Shown: positions 42,736 to 51,711 of the stretch, one piece after another | Layout of the letters: every line of letters begins with the position of its first letter | How positions within the stretch are numbered: the stretch's first letter is position 1 | DNA from: Mesorhizobium sp. NZP2298 | GTDB lineage: Bacteria; Pseudomonadota; Alphaproteobacteria; Rhizobiales; Rhizobiaceae | Direction: 5' to 3' | Assembly: GCF_013170825.1 (NCBI RefSeq) | Contig: NZ_CP033365.1 | Location: 1,550,001-1,614,000 of the forward strand | Length of the DNA stretch: 64,000 nucleotides | The notes under the pieces: generated by a model | Database searches by the model: none | What the model was told of the DNA's origin: nothing | Seen by the model: only the letters and a program-made list of their open reading frames with translations | Position numbers and translations under genes: made by a program

Positions 42736-43764
42736 ATGGCCACAGCCAGCAAAGCCGTCGCGGACAGCCGCGCCAACCTGCCTTTCGTCTATCGCCAGTA
42801 CAGCGCCGAGCAGCTCAAGCAGGTGCTCTACAAGATGTACCTGATCCGCCGCTTCGAAGAGGGCGCGGAGGAAAGCTACATGCGTGGCCTGATCCACGGC
42901 ACCATGCACCTGTCGATCGGCCAGGAAGCCAGCGCCATGGGCATCTGCATGCCGCTTGGCGAGGATGATCAGATCACCTCGACGCATCGCGGCCATGGCC
43001 ACTGCATCGCCAAGGGTGCGGAGGTGAAACGCATGTTCGCCGAGTTCTTCGGCAAGACAACCGGCTACTGCAAGGGCCGTGGCGGTTCGATGCACATCGC
43101 CGATGTCGCCAAGGGCAATCTCGGTGCCAATGGCATTGTCGGCGGCGGCATTCCGATCGCCGTCGGTGCTGCGCTCTCCTCCAAGATGATGAAGACCGGC
43201 AAGGTCGTCGTCTCCTTCTTCGGCGACGGCGCCAACAATGAAGGCGCCTTCCACGAAGCGCTGAACATGGCGGCTGTCTGGAAGCTGCCTGTCATTTTCG
43301 TCTGCGAGAACAACGGCTACGGCATGTCGACATCGACGGCCCGTTCGACCGCGGTGAAGAACATCGCCGATCGCGCCGCCGCCTATTCGATGCCCGGCGT
43401 CATCGTCAACGGCAACATTTTCTCCGAAGTCGCCGAGGCTTCGTACAAGGCCGTCGAGCGGGCGCGCGCGGGCGAAGGGCCGACGCTCATCGAATCCAAG
43501 ACCTACCGCCATCGCGGCCATTCCAAGAGCGACCGCAATCGCTATCGCACCAAGGAAGAGATCGAGGACTGGATGTCGAACCGTGACCCGATCACGCTGT
43601 TCGAGAACGAATTGCGGGAATTCGGCTTCATCGACGACAAGGGCATCGAGGCCATTCGCGACGCCGTGGCGCAGGAGATTGCCGACGGCATCGAGTTCGC
43701 CAAGGCGAGCCCTTCGCCGGATGTGAGCGAGACTGGAAATTATGTGTATACGGAGCAGGCGTGA
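42736..43764 (+). CDS. Thiamine-diphosphate dehydrogenase E1 component, alpha subunit
   Basis: 342 aa. The thiamine-diphosphate motif is [32 protein letters not shown], and [19 protein letters not shown] and the phosphorylation-loop-like [10 protein letters not shown] are E1 alpha hallmarks. Length and sequence sit with acetoin dehydrogenase (AcoA) and pyruvate dehydrogenase alpha subunits. Starts two bases after the oxidoreductase stop. With the beta subunit and E2 it would cleave or decarboxylate a 2-keto or alpha-hydroxyketone substrate and pass the acyl group to lipoate. Confidence 0.9.
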   Translation: MATASKAVADSRANLPFVYRQYSAEQLKQVLYKMYLIRRFEEGAEESYMRGLIHGTMHLSIGQEASAMGICMPLGEDDQITSTHRGHGHCIAKGAEVKRMFAEFFGKTTGYCKGRGGSMHIADVAKGNLGANGIVGGGIPIAVGAALSSKMMKTGKVVVSFFGDGANNEGAFHEALNMAAVWKLPVIFVCENNGYGMSTSTARSTAVKNIADRAAAYSMPGVIVNGNIFSEVAEASYKAVERARAGEGPTLIESKTYRHRGHSKSDRNRYRTKEEIEDWMSNRDPITLFENELREFGFIDDKGIEAIRDAVAQEIADGIEFAKASPSPDVSETGNYVYTEQA

Positions 43765-44762
43765 TGGACGCGATGGTGCGTGAACTGAGCTACGCCCAGG
43801 CGATCCAGGAAGCCATGGCGATCGCCATGGACATGGACGAGCGCGTTTTCCTGATGGGCGAGGATATCGGCGTCTATGGCGGCGCCTTCCAGGTAACCGG
43901 CGACTTGGTCGACCGTTACGGCACCGACCGGGTGATGGACACGCCGATCTCGGAACTGGGCGGGGCGGGCGTCGCTGTCGGCGCCGCCGTCACCGGCATG
44001 CGGCCGATCTTCGAATTCCAGTTCTCCGATTTCGCGACACTCGCCATGGAGCAGATTGTCAACCAGGCCGCCAAGATGCGCTTCATGCTGGGCGGCGAGG
44101 TTTCCGTTCCCGTGGTGATGCGCTTTCCGGCCGGCTCGGGCACGGGTGCCGCCGCGCAGCACAGCCAGAGCCTGGAGGCTTGGCTCGGCCATGTGCCGGG
44201 TCTGAAGGTCATCCAGCCGGCGACGCCCTACGATGCCAAGGGCATGCTTTTGGCCGCCGTCGCCGATCCCGATCCGGTGATGATCTTCGAGCACAAGCTG
44301 CTCTACAAGGTGAAGGGCCCGGTGCCGGAAGGCTACTACACGGTGCCGATCGGCAAGGCCGACATCCGCCGTGAAGGCCGGGATCTCACCATCGTCGCCA
44401 CCTCGATCATGGTGCAGAAGGCACTCGAAGCCGCCGCCACGCTGGAAGCCGAGGGCATCGACGTCGAAGTCGTCGATCTCCGGACCATCCGGCCGATGGA
44501 CAAGCAGACCGTCATCGACAGCGTCAAGAAGACGTCGCGGCTGATGTGCGTCTACGAAGCGGTCAAGACATTGGGCATCGGCGCCGAAGTCAGCGCCATG
44601 ATCGCCGAGAGCGAGGCGTTCGACTATCTCGACGCACCGATCGTGCGGCTGGGCGGCGCCGAGACGCCGATCCCCTACAATCCGGAGCTCGAAAAGGCCA
44701 CCGTGCCGCAGGTTCCCGACATCATCACCGCCGCGCGCGACCTCGTGAAAGGGGTTCGCTGA
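43764..44762 (+). CDS. Thiamine-diphosphate dehydrogenase E1 component, beta subunit
   Basis: 332 aa; start ATG shares a base with the alpha-subunit stop (TGATG). The conserved [31 protein letters not shown] and [21 protein letters not shown] blocks identify a transketolase-like E1 beta. [22 protein letters not shown] matches the C-terminal domain. Works as alpha2-beta2 with the preceding gene; closest in feel to AcoB/PdhB. Confidence 0.92.
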   Translation: MDAMVRELSYAQAIQEAMAIAMDMDERVFLMGEDIGVYGGAFQVTGDLVDRYGTDRVMDTPISELGGAGVAVGAAVTGMRPIFEFQFSDFATLAMEQIVNQAAKMRFMLGGEVSVPVVMRFPAGSGTGAAAQHSQSLEAWLGHVPGLKVIQPATPYDAKGMLLAAVADPDPVMIFEHKLLYKVKGPVPEGYYTVPIGKADIRREGRDLTIVATSIMVQKALEAAATLEAEGIDVEVVDLRTIRPMDKQTVIDSVKKTSRLMCVYEAVKTLGIGAEVSAMIAESEAFDYLDAPIVRLGGAETPIPYNPELEKATVPQVPDIITAARDLVKGVR

Positions 44763-44765
44763 GAC

Positions 44766-46130
44766 ATGCCGACAGAAGTCATTCTTCCCAAGGTCGACAT
44801 GGACATGGCGACCGGACAGATCTCGCGCTGGTTCGCCACCGAAGGCCAGCAGGTCAAGAAGGGCGACGTGCTGTTCGAGATCGAGACCGACAAGGCGGCG
44901 ATGGAGATCGACGCGCCGGCCAGCGGCGTGCTGCGCGACGTGACCGGCAAGGAAGGCGTCGACATTCCGGTCGGCGCGCCGGTCGCCTGGATCTATGCCG
45001 ATGGCGAGGCTTATGGGGCCAAGCAAGACACGGCGCCAATCTCCCCCCTTGTGGGGGAGATGTCGACCAAGTCGACAGAGGGGGGCGCTGTCCCGCCAAC
45101 GTCGCATTCTGTCACGCCCCCCTCTGCCTTGCCGGGCATCTCCCCCTCTGGGGGGGAGATCGGCCAATCGCCGTCGGGCGCACGCGCGACACCGCTTGCC
45201 CGACGTCTGGCGCGTGAGGCGGGCCTTGCCCTTGCCAGCGTCACCGGCACCGGTCCTTACGGTCGCGTGGTCAAGGCGGATATTGACGCGGCGATTGCCA
45301 AGGGCGGTGCCAAAGAGGCCCCAGCATTGGCTCCTGAAGCTCCCCCCGCCGCTGCTGCTTCCGCTCCTGCCGTGAAGGCGATGTCGGACGACCAGGTGCT
45401 GAAGCTGTTCGAGGAGGGCTCCTACGACCTCGTCCCGCACGACAATATGCGCAAGACCATCGCGCGCCGCCTCGTCGAGGCCAAGACCACCATTCCGCAT
45501 TTCTACCTGACGCTCGACTGCGAACTCGACGCGCTGCTGGCATTGCGCACGCAGATCAATGCCGCCGCCCCGGTGAAGAAGACCGACAAGGGCGAGGCGC
45601 CCGCCTACAAGCTGTCGGTCAACGACATGGTCATCAAGGCGATGGCCATGGCGCTGAAGGCGGTGCCGGATGCCAATGCCTCATGGACCGAAAGCGCCAT
45701 GGTCAAGCACAAGCATGCCGATGTCGGCGTCGCCGTCTCGATCCCCGGTGGCCTGATCACGCCGATCATTCGGCATGCCGACGAGAAGTCGTTGTCCACC
45801 ATCTCCAACGAGATGAAGGATCTGGCGAGCCGTGCGCGCAGCCGCAAGCTGAAGCCGGAAGAGTATCAGGGCGGCACCACGGCGGTGTCGAACCTCGGCA
45901 TGTTCGGCATCAAGGACTTCGCCGCCGTCATCAACCCGCCGCATGCGACGATCCTGGCGGTGGGGGCAGGCGAGGAGCGGGCCGTGGTCAAGAATGGCGA
46001 GATCAGAATAGCCACCGTGATGTCGGTGACGCTGTCGACGGACCATCGTGCCGTCGACGGGGCACTTGGCGCCGAACTGCTGGTCGCCTTCAAGCGGTTG
46101 ATCGAGAATCCGATGGGGTTGTTGGTATAG
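44766..46130 (+). CDS. Dihydrolipoamide acyltransferase (E2) with repeat-derived linker
   Basis: 454 aa. One lipoyl domain (lipoylated Lys about K43 in EIETDKAAMEIDAP), an E3-binding domain (ATPLARRLAREAGLALASVTGTGPYGRVVKADID) and a catalytic acyltransferase domain with the active-site TDHRAVDGALGA. Odd: residues about 92-132 of the linker are encoded by a 122-base intergenic-type palindromic repeat that stays in frame. No E3 (lipoamide dehydrogenase) gene follows, so a shared E3 is implied. Probably makes acetyl-CoA from the acyl group supplied by E1. Confidence 0.9.
   Translation: MPTEVILPKVDMDMATGQISRWFATEGQQVKKGDVLFEIETDKAAMEIDAPASGVLRDVTGKEGVDIPVGAPVAWIYADGEAYGAKQDTAPISPLVGEMSTKSTEGGAVPPTSHSVTPPSALPGISPSGGEIGQSPSGARATPLARRLAREAGLALASVTGTGPYGRVVKADIDAAIAKGGAKEAPALAPEAPPAAAASAPAVKAMSDDQVLKLFEEGSYDLVPHDNMRKTIARRLVEAKTTIPHFYLTLDCELDALLALRTQINAAAPVKKTDKGEAPAYKLSVNDMVIKAMAMALKAVPDANASWTESAMVKHKHADVGVAVSIPGGLITPIIRHADEKSLSTISNEMKDLASRARSRKLKPEEYQGGTTAVSNLGMFGIKDFAAVINPPHATILAVGAGEERAVVKNGEIRIATVMSVTLSTDHRAVDGALGAELLVAFKRLIENPMGLLV
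45039..45160. repeat. Palindromic repeat inserted in frame within the E2 gene
   Basis: Terminal hairpins ATCTCCCCC-N5-GGGGGAGAT (45039-45061) and ATCTCCCCC-TCT-GGGGGGGAGAT (45138-45160) flank an inner pair CAGAGGGGGGCG / CGCCCCCCTCTG (45076-45087, 45115-45126). This CTCCCCC/GGGGGAG design is a common rhizobial intergenic repeat. Here it lies in the linker of a coding gene. Confidence 0.8.
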
Positions 46131-46248
46131 GGCGTGTTGACAATTGGGTGAGGCCGACCTGCAAAGCCGGCTCACATTCAGAAACGACTTGTCAGGCGTC
46201 GACCCTTGACCCATGTTCCCCAGTGGATTGCGTTCAAGGGAGGCCAGC

Positions 46249-46617
46249 ATGCCTGCATTCGACCCGTCTGACGTCAAAACCTTATTCGGCAAGGTCATGG
46301 GTGCCTCGCCGTCCGATATCAAGCTTGTAGCGCAGCGCCTGCACGATCACGCTTTCGAGCCGCGCATGTCGGCGGACGAGACGAAGCAGCTTGTCGTCAG
46401 CCTTGGTTATGACAGCCTGGACGCGTTCTGTGCCGATATCGGCCTGCCCGCCCATATTGCCGAGCGCTGGAGCCGTTTCGGCGTTTCCGGCGAGATGAAG
46501 CAGGTGTTCACGTTGCTGGTGGCCCAGCGCAGGCGGATTGCCGAGGCGATCGCCGAATTCGAATCCATGACGCATGTCGGCGTCGAGGATTTTTTGCGCG
46601 AGCGCGGACTTATTTAG
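46249..46617 (+). CDS. Conserved hypothetical protein in the SorC 2 region
   Basis: 122 aa from ATG 46249 with AAGGGAGG before it. Mostly helical; no signal peptide or membrane segment. The middle SADETKQLVVSLGYDSLDAFCADIGLPAHIAERWSRFG could be a small DNA- or protein-binding helix bundle. No family recognised. It follows the E2 gene by about 120 bases in the same direction and converges on SorC 2, so it may be a late member of the operon or an independent gene. Confidence 0.65.
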   Translation: MPAFDPSDVKTLFGKVMGASPSDIKLVAQRLHDHAFEPRMSADETKQLVVSLGYDSLDAFCADIGLPAHIAERWSRFGVSGEMKQVFTLLVAQRRRIAEAIAEFESMTHVGVEDFLRERGLI

Positions 46618-46647
46618 CTCGAACCGACGGCCAGAGCGAAAGCTGTC

Positions 46648-47619
46648 TTAGCCGCCCTTGGCCAGCAGCGCGGTGGCCGTGTCGCTGTCGGTGATCAGCA
46701 CATTGGTGCTGACGGCTTCCAGCGCGGCCAGGATCGCCGCCACCTTGCGTTTTCCGCCAGCGGCCAGCACGACATTCGGCACCTGGCCGACCATTTCGAG
46801 ATCGATGGCCATGACGCGCCCGTTGACTTCGTGATCGACCAGCCTGCCGGCGGCATCGACAAAGTAGCACAACATATTGGCGACCGCGCCTTTCGCCTTC
46901 AATGGCGCGATCAGCGATGACGGCACGATGCCATGGCGGAAGATGGTGGCGTCCGGCGACATGTCGCCGACGGTGAGCAGAGCAATATCGGCGGCCGCGG
47001 CGCGGCGGCGCACGTCCTGCAGGGTCGGCTGTGCCCATAGGAGATCGCGAAGCGAAGGATTGTCCACCATCACCGGCGCGGTGATCTGGTAGCTGTCGAC
47101 CTCGAAGACATCGGCGACCTTGGCCGCGACGATCGACGGGTTGATCCATTGCGAATGCGGCAGGCTGCCGACAAGGGCCACCACCGAAGCGCGCTTCAGC
47201 TGCCGGCGGGCGAGGAAACCCAGGCTGGCATGCAGCGTCGCGCCGCCGCCGATCGCCAGCGTCATGCCGTCCCGCATCTGCTCGCCGAGATAGGCCGCCA
47301 CGGCATGGCCGATCGCCTTCTCCAGATGCTCATGCGCCGAGGGTGTCGGGATGACGACGGCGGCGTTGAGGCCCCAGCGCTTTTCCAGCTGCCGCTCGAG
47401 CGCCACCTGCTCTGCTGTCGGGGCGTTGATCATGGTGACGACGATGCCTTCCGCGGTGCAGGCGGCCAGCGTGCGCATGACCTTCACCCTGGAAACGTCG
47501 AGCTTCTCGGCGATCTGCTCCTGGGTGAAGCCCTCGACATAGTAGAGCCAGGCCGTCTTGACGTTGAGGTCCGACGAGACCATCGGCAGGCGAGCCGGTC
47601 TGGGTTTTTCGGCGGGCAT
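46648..47619 (-). CDS. SorC/DeoR-type sugar-binding transcriptional regulator (SorC 2)
   Basis: 323 aa. The helix-turn-helix YYVEGFTQEQIAEKLDVSRVKVMRTLAACTAEG (about residues 26-58) is clearly related to that of SorC 1. The effector domain shows MTLAIGGGATLHASL, VGSLPHSQWINPSIVA and VPNVVLAAGGKRKVAAI. Divergent from the importer operon that starts at 47883 and 3' of the oxidoreductase/E1/E2 operon. An inverted TGTTCA repeat lies before both operons, making it the likely regulator of both. Confidence 0.9.
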   Translation of the reverse strand: MPAEKPRPARLPMVSSDLNVKTAWLYYVEGFTQEQIAEKLDVSRVKVMRTLAACTAEGIVVTMINAPTAEQVALERQLEKRWGLNAAVVIPTPSAHEHLEKAIGHAVAAYLGEQMRDGMTLAIGGGATLHASLGFLARRQLKRASVVALVGSLPHSQWINPSIVAAKVADVFEVDSYQITAPVMVDNPSLRDLLWAQPTLQDVRRRAAAADIALLTVGDMSPDATIFRHGIVPSSLIAPLKAKGAVANMLCYFVDAAGRLVDHEVNGRVMAIDLEMVGQVPNVVLAAGGKRKVAAILAALEAVSTNVLITDSDTATALLAKGG

Positions 47620-47730
47620 CGGTTCTGGTCCCTCATGAGCCGTGGTCTGGCGGCGTTGCCCTCATCGGAGGAATGCCGGCCGGATGTCAACTGGATGCCG
47701 GCTTGCGGCATGCCGATTGTCGCACATCTC

Positions 47731-47772
47731 TGTTCATTTGTAATTGACATTGTACATATGAACATATTTTGT
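47731..47772. promoter_or_regulatory. Candidate SorC 2 operator copy 2 and importer promoter
   Basis: TGTTCAT (47731-47737) and ATGAACA (47758-47764) are inverted around 20 bases. Inside lies TTGACA (47744-47749) and 17 bases on TATTTT (47767-47772), a convincing sigma-70 promoter for the binding-protein operon. ATTGTACA at 47749 also resembles the SorC 1 site. The operator overlaps the promoter, so binding would block or tune transcription. Confidence 0.7.
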
Positions 47773-47882
47773 GGGTTCCGCGCGCTGTGTCATCCACCAG
47801 TCATATGCGCCGTGCAGGGAGGAAGAGACGGGGAGCCGGCCAGGGGCCGGACCGGTCATGCACAGACAAGACAGGAGGTCTC

Positions 47883-48869
47883 ATGAAGACGCTATTCATC
47901 AAGCTGCTGGCCAGCCAGCTGGCGCTCGCCGCAACTTTGTTTGCCGGCGTGGCAAGTGCCGAAACACTGACGCTCTACACATCGCAGCCGGAAGCCGACG
48001 CGGCCAAGACGGTGGACGCCTTCAAGAAGGCGCAACCCGGCATCGACGTGACCATCTATCGTTCCGGAACCAGCGACATCCTGACCAAGATGGCGGCCGA
48101 GTTCGCCGCCGGAAGCCCGCAGGCCGACGTGCTGTTGATCGCCGACGCGGTCTCGATGGAGCTGCTGAAGAAAGATGACAGGCTGATGGCCTATCCCGAG
48201 GCCAAGCTCGACGGCATCGAGGCCGACGCCTATGACGCCGACAAGACCTATTTCGGCAGCAAGCTGATCACCACCGGGATCGTCTACAACACCGCCGCCG
48301 CGGAAAAGCCGGAGCATTGGGCCGACCTCGCCAAGCCGGCCTATGCCGATGGGTTGGTCATGCCGAGTCCGCTCTATTCGGGTGCGGCCGCCTATCTGCT
48401 TTCGGGCTTCGCCGGCGATACGAACTATGGCTGGGATTTCTTCCAGAAGCTCAAGACCAACAACACCGTCAGCGTGCGCGGCAATGGCGCGGTGCTGAAG
48501 TCCGTGGCATCAGGCGAGAAGCCCTACGGCATCCTCGTCGACTTCATGGCGATGAACGCCAAGAAGAAGGGGTCGCCGGTCGAGTTCGTGTTCCCCTCGG
48601 AAGGCGTTCCGGCGGTGACCGAGCCGGTGGCCATCATGAAGACAGCCAAGAACGTCGATGGCGCCAAGAAGTTCGTCGACTTCATTCTGTCGGACGAAGG
48701 CCAGAAGCTGGCGCTGTCCATGGGTTATCTGCCGGCACGCGCCTCGGTCGGCCGCCCCGACTGGCTGCCGGAAGGCGTCAAGGTCAAGGTAATGCCGTTC
48801 GACACCAAGGCAATCGTCGCCAAGACCGACGCCGACAAGGCGAAGTTCCAGGAACTGTTCGGCGGCTGA
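47883..48869 (+). CDS. Fbp/PhnS-type ABC substrate-binding protein
   Basis: 328 aa from ATG 47883 behind CAGGAGG. Signal peptide MKTLFIKLLASQLALAATLF ... ASA. The mature protein starts ETLTLYTSQPEADAAKTVDAFKK, typical of the FbpA/AfuA/PhnS cluster that binds Fe3+, 2-aminoethylphosphonate, phosphoglycerate or hexose phosphates. The tyrosine pair of ferric-binding proteins is not evident near the C-terminus, so iron is less likely than an organic phosphate or phosphonate, which is inference. Confidence 0.88.
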   Translation: MKTLFIKLLASQLALAATLFAGVASAETLTLYTSQPEADAAKTVDAFKKAQPGIDVTIYRSGTSDILTKMAAEFAAGSPQADVLLIADAVSMELLKKDDRLMAYPEAKLDGIEADAYDADKTYFGSKLITTGIVYNTAAAEKPEHWADLAKPAYADGLVMPSPLYSGAAAYLLSGFAGDTNYGWDFFQKLKTNNTVSVRGNGAVLKSVASGEKPYGILVDFMAMNAKKKGSPVEFVFPSEGVPAVTEPVAIMKTAKNVDGAKKFVDFILSDEGQKLALSMGYLPARASVGRPDWLPEGVKVKVMPFDTKAIVAKTDADKAKFQELFGG

Positions 48870-48883
48870 GCCGGCAATCGCGG

Positions 48884-48907
48884 GGGATGCCGATCAGACG
48901 GCATCCC
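48884..48907. terminator. Attenuator-like hairpin after the binding-protein gene
   Basis: Stem GGGATGCCG / CGGCATCCC (48884-48892, 48899-48907) with a six-base loop and no T-run, between binding protein and permease, as in the other two importer operons. Confidence 0.6.
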
Positions 48908-48943
48908 GACCGCGTCGACGGATCGATTCCAGGAAGCACAATC

Positions 48944-50647
48944 ATGTCAACACGCATCAGGGAAAGTCGGGGGCAGGAAATGGCCCTGACGACGGCGGTG
49001 GCGGTCGTTATCGTGCTGCTTTCGCTGCTGCCCATGCTGCGCCTCGTCAAGGAGATCGTGGCACCCGGCGGAACCCTGTCGACCGTGGCCGTGCAGGCCG
49101 GGCTGAGAAGCCCGGCGACATGGATCGCGACATGGCACACACTGGTCGTCGGCATCGGCGGGACATTGCTTGCCGTGTTGTCGGGAACGCTGGTGGCGGT
49201 CCTGGTCTCGCTGACCGACATACGCGGCCGCGGCGCCCTGGTGCTGTGCTACGTCATGCCGCTGATGATCGCGCCGCAGGTGACGGCGCTGGCCTGGCTG
49301 CAACTGTTCGGTCCGGCAAGCCCGTTCCTCAAGCTGTTCGGCGCCGCACCGCCACTGGGCACGAAGAACCCGCTCTATTCGACCTCGGGCATCATCCTGC
49401 TGCTTGGCGTGCAATACGGCCCGCTGGTCTTCCTGCTGGTGCGGGCCGGCCTGCGCAAGCTGCCGCGCGAACTGGTCGAGGCCGCACGCGCCGGTGGCGC
49501 CGGCTGGTTCACCGTGCTTGTCACCATCGTGCTGCCTTTGATGACGCCGTCGATCATGGCGGCCGCGGCGCTGGCCTTCGTCTCCTGCGTCGGCAATTTC
49601 GGCATTCCGGCCTTTCTCGGCATTCCGGCCAACTATCTCGTGCTGCCGACGCTCATCTATCAGAGGCTGGCCGGCGGCGGTCCGGCGGTGCTCGGCGAAA
49701 CCGCATTCCTCTCGGTGCTGATCGGGGTCATCGCCATGGCCGGCATCCTTGTCCAGGAGGTGATGAGCCGCCGCCGCGACTACCGTATTTCCTCGACATC
49801 GCTGCCGGCTGAACCCTACGAGCTCGGCCGCTGGCGGCCCGCTGTCCAGGCCGGCATGTGGCTCCTGATCGTGCTGGTACTGTTCCTGCCGCTGTTCGGG
49901 CTGGTGCTGACCTCGCTGGTGCCAGGCTATGGCATCGCATTGACCGCCAAGACGGCGACGCTCGACAATTACCGTTTCGTTCTGTTCGAGCACGATGCCG
50001 CAAAGCGCGCCTTCTTCAACAGTTTCTGGCTGTCGATCGCGGCGGCTTTCTTCGCGGTCATCGTGGCCGTGCCTGTCGGCTATCTCATCGCCTGGGGCAA
50101 GCAACGCTGGGTGCGGCTGCTCAACCTGTCGGTCGAACTGCCCTATGCCTTGCCCGGCGTGGTGCTGGCGATCGCCTCGCTGCTCTTGTTCCTGCGGCCG
50201 ATCCCGTTCACCGGTATCCAGCTCTACAACACGGTCTGGATCATCCTCTACGCTTATCTCGCCAGATTCCTGGTGTTGGCGCTGCGGCCGACCATCAGCG
50301 GCTATCACCAGATCGACCGGGCGCTGGAAGAGGCCGCGCAGGTGGCCGGCGCCGGCCTGTTCACGCGCATGCGCACCATAGTCTTTCCACTGGTCGCTCC
50401 GGCGGCGATCGCAGGCGGCCTGTTGATCTTCATGACGGCGCTCAGCGAACTTACCGTCTCGGCGCTGCTGTGGTCCTCGGGCTCCGAGACGATCGGCGTG
50501 GTGATGTTTTCCTTCGAGCAAGGCGGCGATTCCAACTATGCCGCGGCGATGTCGGTCATCACGGTCGCGGTCACCTTCGTGCTCATGCTGGTGACCAATC
50601 TGCTTGCCCCTCATCTTCCGAGTGGAGTTCTGCCATGGCGCGATTGA
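48944..50647 (+). CDS. Double-length ABC permease (FbpB/PhnV-like)
   Basis: 567 aa, about twelve membrane segments arranged as two fused permease domains. Two EAA loops are seen, LVEAARAGGAGWFTVLVTIVLPL in the first half and LEEAAQVAGAGLFTRMRTIVFPL in the second. Start ATG 48944 is preceded by AGGAAG. Such fused permeases serve ferric iron, thiamine or aminoethylphosphonate importers. It overlaps the ATPase gene by 13 bases. Confidence 0.92.
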   Translation: MSTRIRESRGQEMALTTAVAVVIVLLSLLPMLRLVKEIVAPGGTLSTVAVQAGLRSPATWIATWHTLVVGIGGTLLAVLSGTLVAVLVSLTDIRGRGALVLCYVMPLMIAPQVTALAWLQLFGPASPFLKLFGAAPPLGTKNPLYSTSGIILLLGVQYGPLVFLLVRAGLRKLPRELVEAARAGGAGWFTVLVTIVLPLMTPSIMAAAALAFVSCVGNFGIPAFLGIPANYLVLPTLIYQRLAGGGPAVLGETAFLSVLIGVIAMAGILVQEVMSRRRDYRISSTSLPAEPYELGRWRPAVQAGMWLLIVLVLFLPLFGLVLTSLVPGYGIALTAKTATLDNYRFVLFEHDAAKRAFFNSFWLSIAAAFFAVIVAVPVGYLIAWGKQRWVRLLNLSVELPYALPGVVLAIASLLLFLRPIPFTGIQLYNTVWIILYAYLARFLVLALRPTISGYHQIDRALEEAAQVAGAGLFTRMRTIVFPLVAPAAIAGGLLIFMTALSELTVSALLWSSGSETIGVVMFSFEQGGDSNYAAAMSVITVAVTFVLMLVTNLLAPHLPSGVLPWRD

Positions 50648-51711
50648 CCCTGGACCATGTGACCAAGAGCTTCGCCGATTTCGATGCGGTGAAGGACGTC
50701 TCGATCGACGTCGCCGACGGCGAGTTTCTCGCCGTGCTCGGGCCTTCCGGCTGCGGCAAGACGACGTTGCTGCGGCTCGTCGCCGGCTTCGAGAAAGTGA
50801 CATCGGGCGAAATCCGCATCGGCAGCGAGGTGGTGTCGGCCAAGGATGGCAGCGTCGCGCCGGAAAAGCGGCGCGTCGGCATTGTCTTCCAGAATTATGC
50901 GCTGTGGCCGCACATGACGGTTGCCGAAAACATCGGCTATTCGCTGAAGGTGGCGAAGCTCGACAAGGCGGTTGCGCGCCAGAAGGTCGAGGACGCGCTC
51001 GCCTTGGTCAATTTGCAGGGGCTTGGCGAGCGCCGGCCCGCCAATCTCTCCGGCGGCCAGCGCCAGCGCGTGGCATTGGCGCGATGCCTTGTCGCCGCGC
51101 CCTCGCTGGTGCTGTTCGACGAGCCGCTCGCTAATCTCGACGTGCATCTCAGAGCCTCGATGGAGGACGAGTTCGCAGCCTTCCACAAGCGCACCGGCAC
51201 AACCATCGTCTACATCACCCATGATCAGGCCGAGGCAATGGCGCTGGCCGATCGCATCGCGGTGATGGATCACGGCAGGCTCGTGCAGCTGGCGACGCCG
51301 CGCAAGCTCTATCATGAGCCGGCAAATGAAATGGTGGCGTCCTTCATCTCGCAAGGCATATTGCTGCCGGCGGATGTTCTGACGGGCGAAGAGGGCGGCC
51401 ATTGCAAGGTCAGGGTTCTCGGAGCCGAGCTGGTGGTCCGCTGCGGCCTCGGCGAGCGACCGCGCGCGGGTGCCAAGATCTGCTGTCGGTCCGCGGATCT
51501 CGACGCATCACCGGATGGTCCGGGTTTCGACGGCCTCGTCAAGCGGGTGATCTATCAGGGCGGCGCGGCGCGCGTCGAATTCACGCCTGCGGCCGGTCCC
51601 GAGCTTACCTTGCATTTTGAACAGCCAGACCCGGTCACGCTCGAGAGCGGGGCTCAGGCGCGGCTGCGGATAAGATCCGGATGGCTCATCCCGGCGGAGG
51701 CGGTATCGTGA
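50635..51711 (+). CDS. ABC transporter ATP-binding protein (FbpC/PhnT-like)
   Basis: 358 aa. Walker A GPSGCGKTTLLRLVAG, signature LSGGQRQRVALARCL, Walker B LVLFDEPLANLD, switch histidine in ITHDQAEAM, and a TOBE-like tail. Starts inside the permease 3' end and its stop overlaps the start of the metallo-beta-lactamase gene, so import and hydrolysis genes are co-translated. Confidence 0.92.
   Translation: MARLTLDHVTKSFADFDAVKDVSIDVADGEFLAVLGPSGCGKTTLLRLVAGFEKVTSGEIRIGSEVVSAKDGSVAPEKRRVGIVFQNYALWPHMTVAENIGYSLKVAKLDKAVARQKVEDALALVNLQGLGERRPANLSGGQRQRVALARCLVAAPSLVLFDEPLANLDVHLRASMEDEFAAFHKRTGTTIVYITHDQAEAMALADRIAVMDHGRLVQLATPRKLYHEPANEMVASFISQGILLPADVLTGEEGGHCKVRVLGAELVVRCGLGERPRAGAKICCRSADLDASPDGPGFDGLVKRVIYQGGAARVEFTPAAGPELTLHFEQPDPVTLESGAQARLRIRSGWLIPAEAVS

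Noticed and set aside
45039..45160. Possible CRISPR or phage-like repeat array
   Set aside because: The repeats are two hairpins with a nested pair, not regularly spaced direct repeats; it fits a rhizobial palindromic element.
43740..45500. 586-codon minus-strand frame
   Set aside because: Shadow of E1 beta and E2 genes; no recognisable domain.
47883..48869. Ferric iron transport as the role of the module 2 importer
   Set aside because: The family includes iron binders, but the typical C-terminal tyrosine pair is not evident and the operon carries phosphohydrolases, not iron genes.
48947..50803. 618-codon minus-strand frame
   Set aside because: Shadow of the fused permease; highly charged, repetitive and without a ribosome site.
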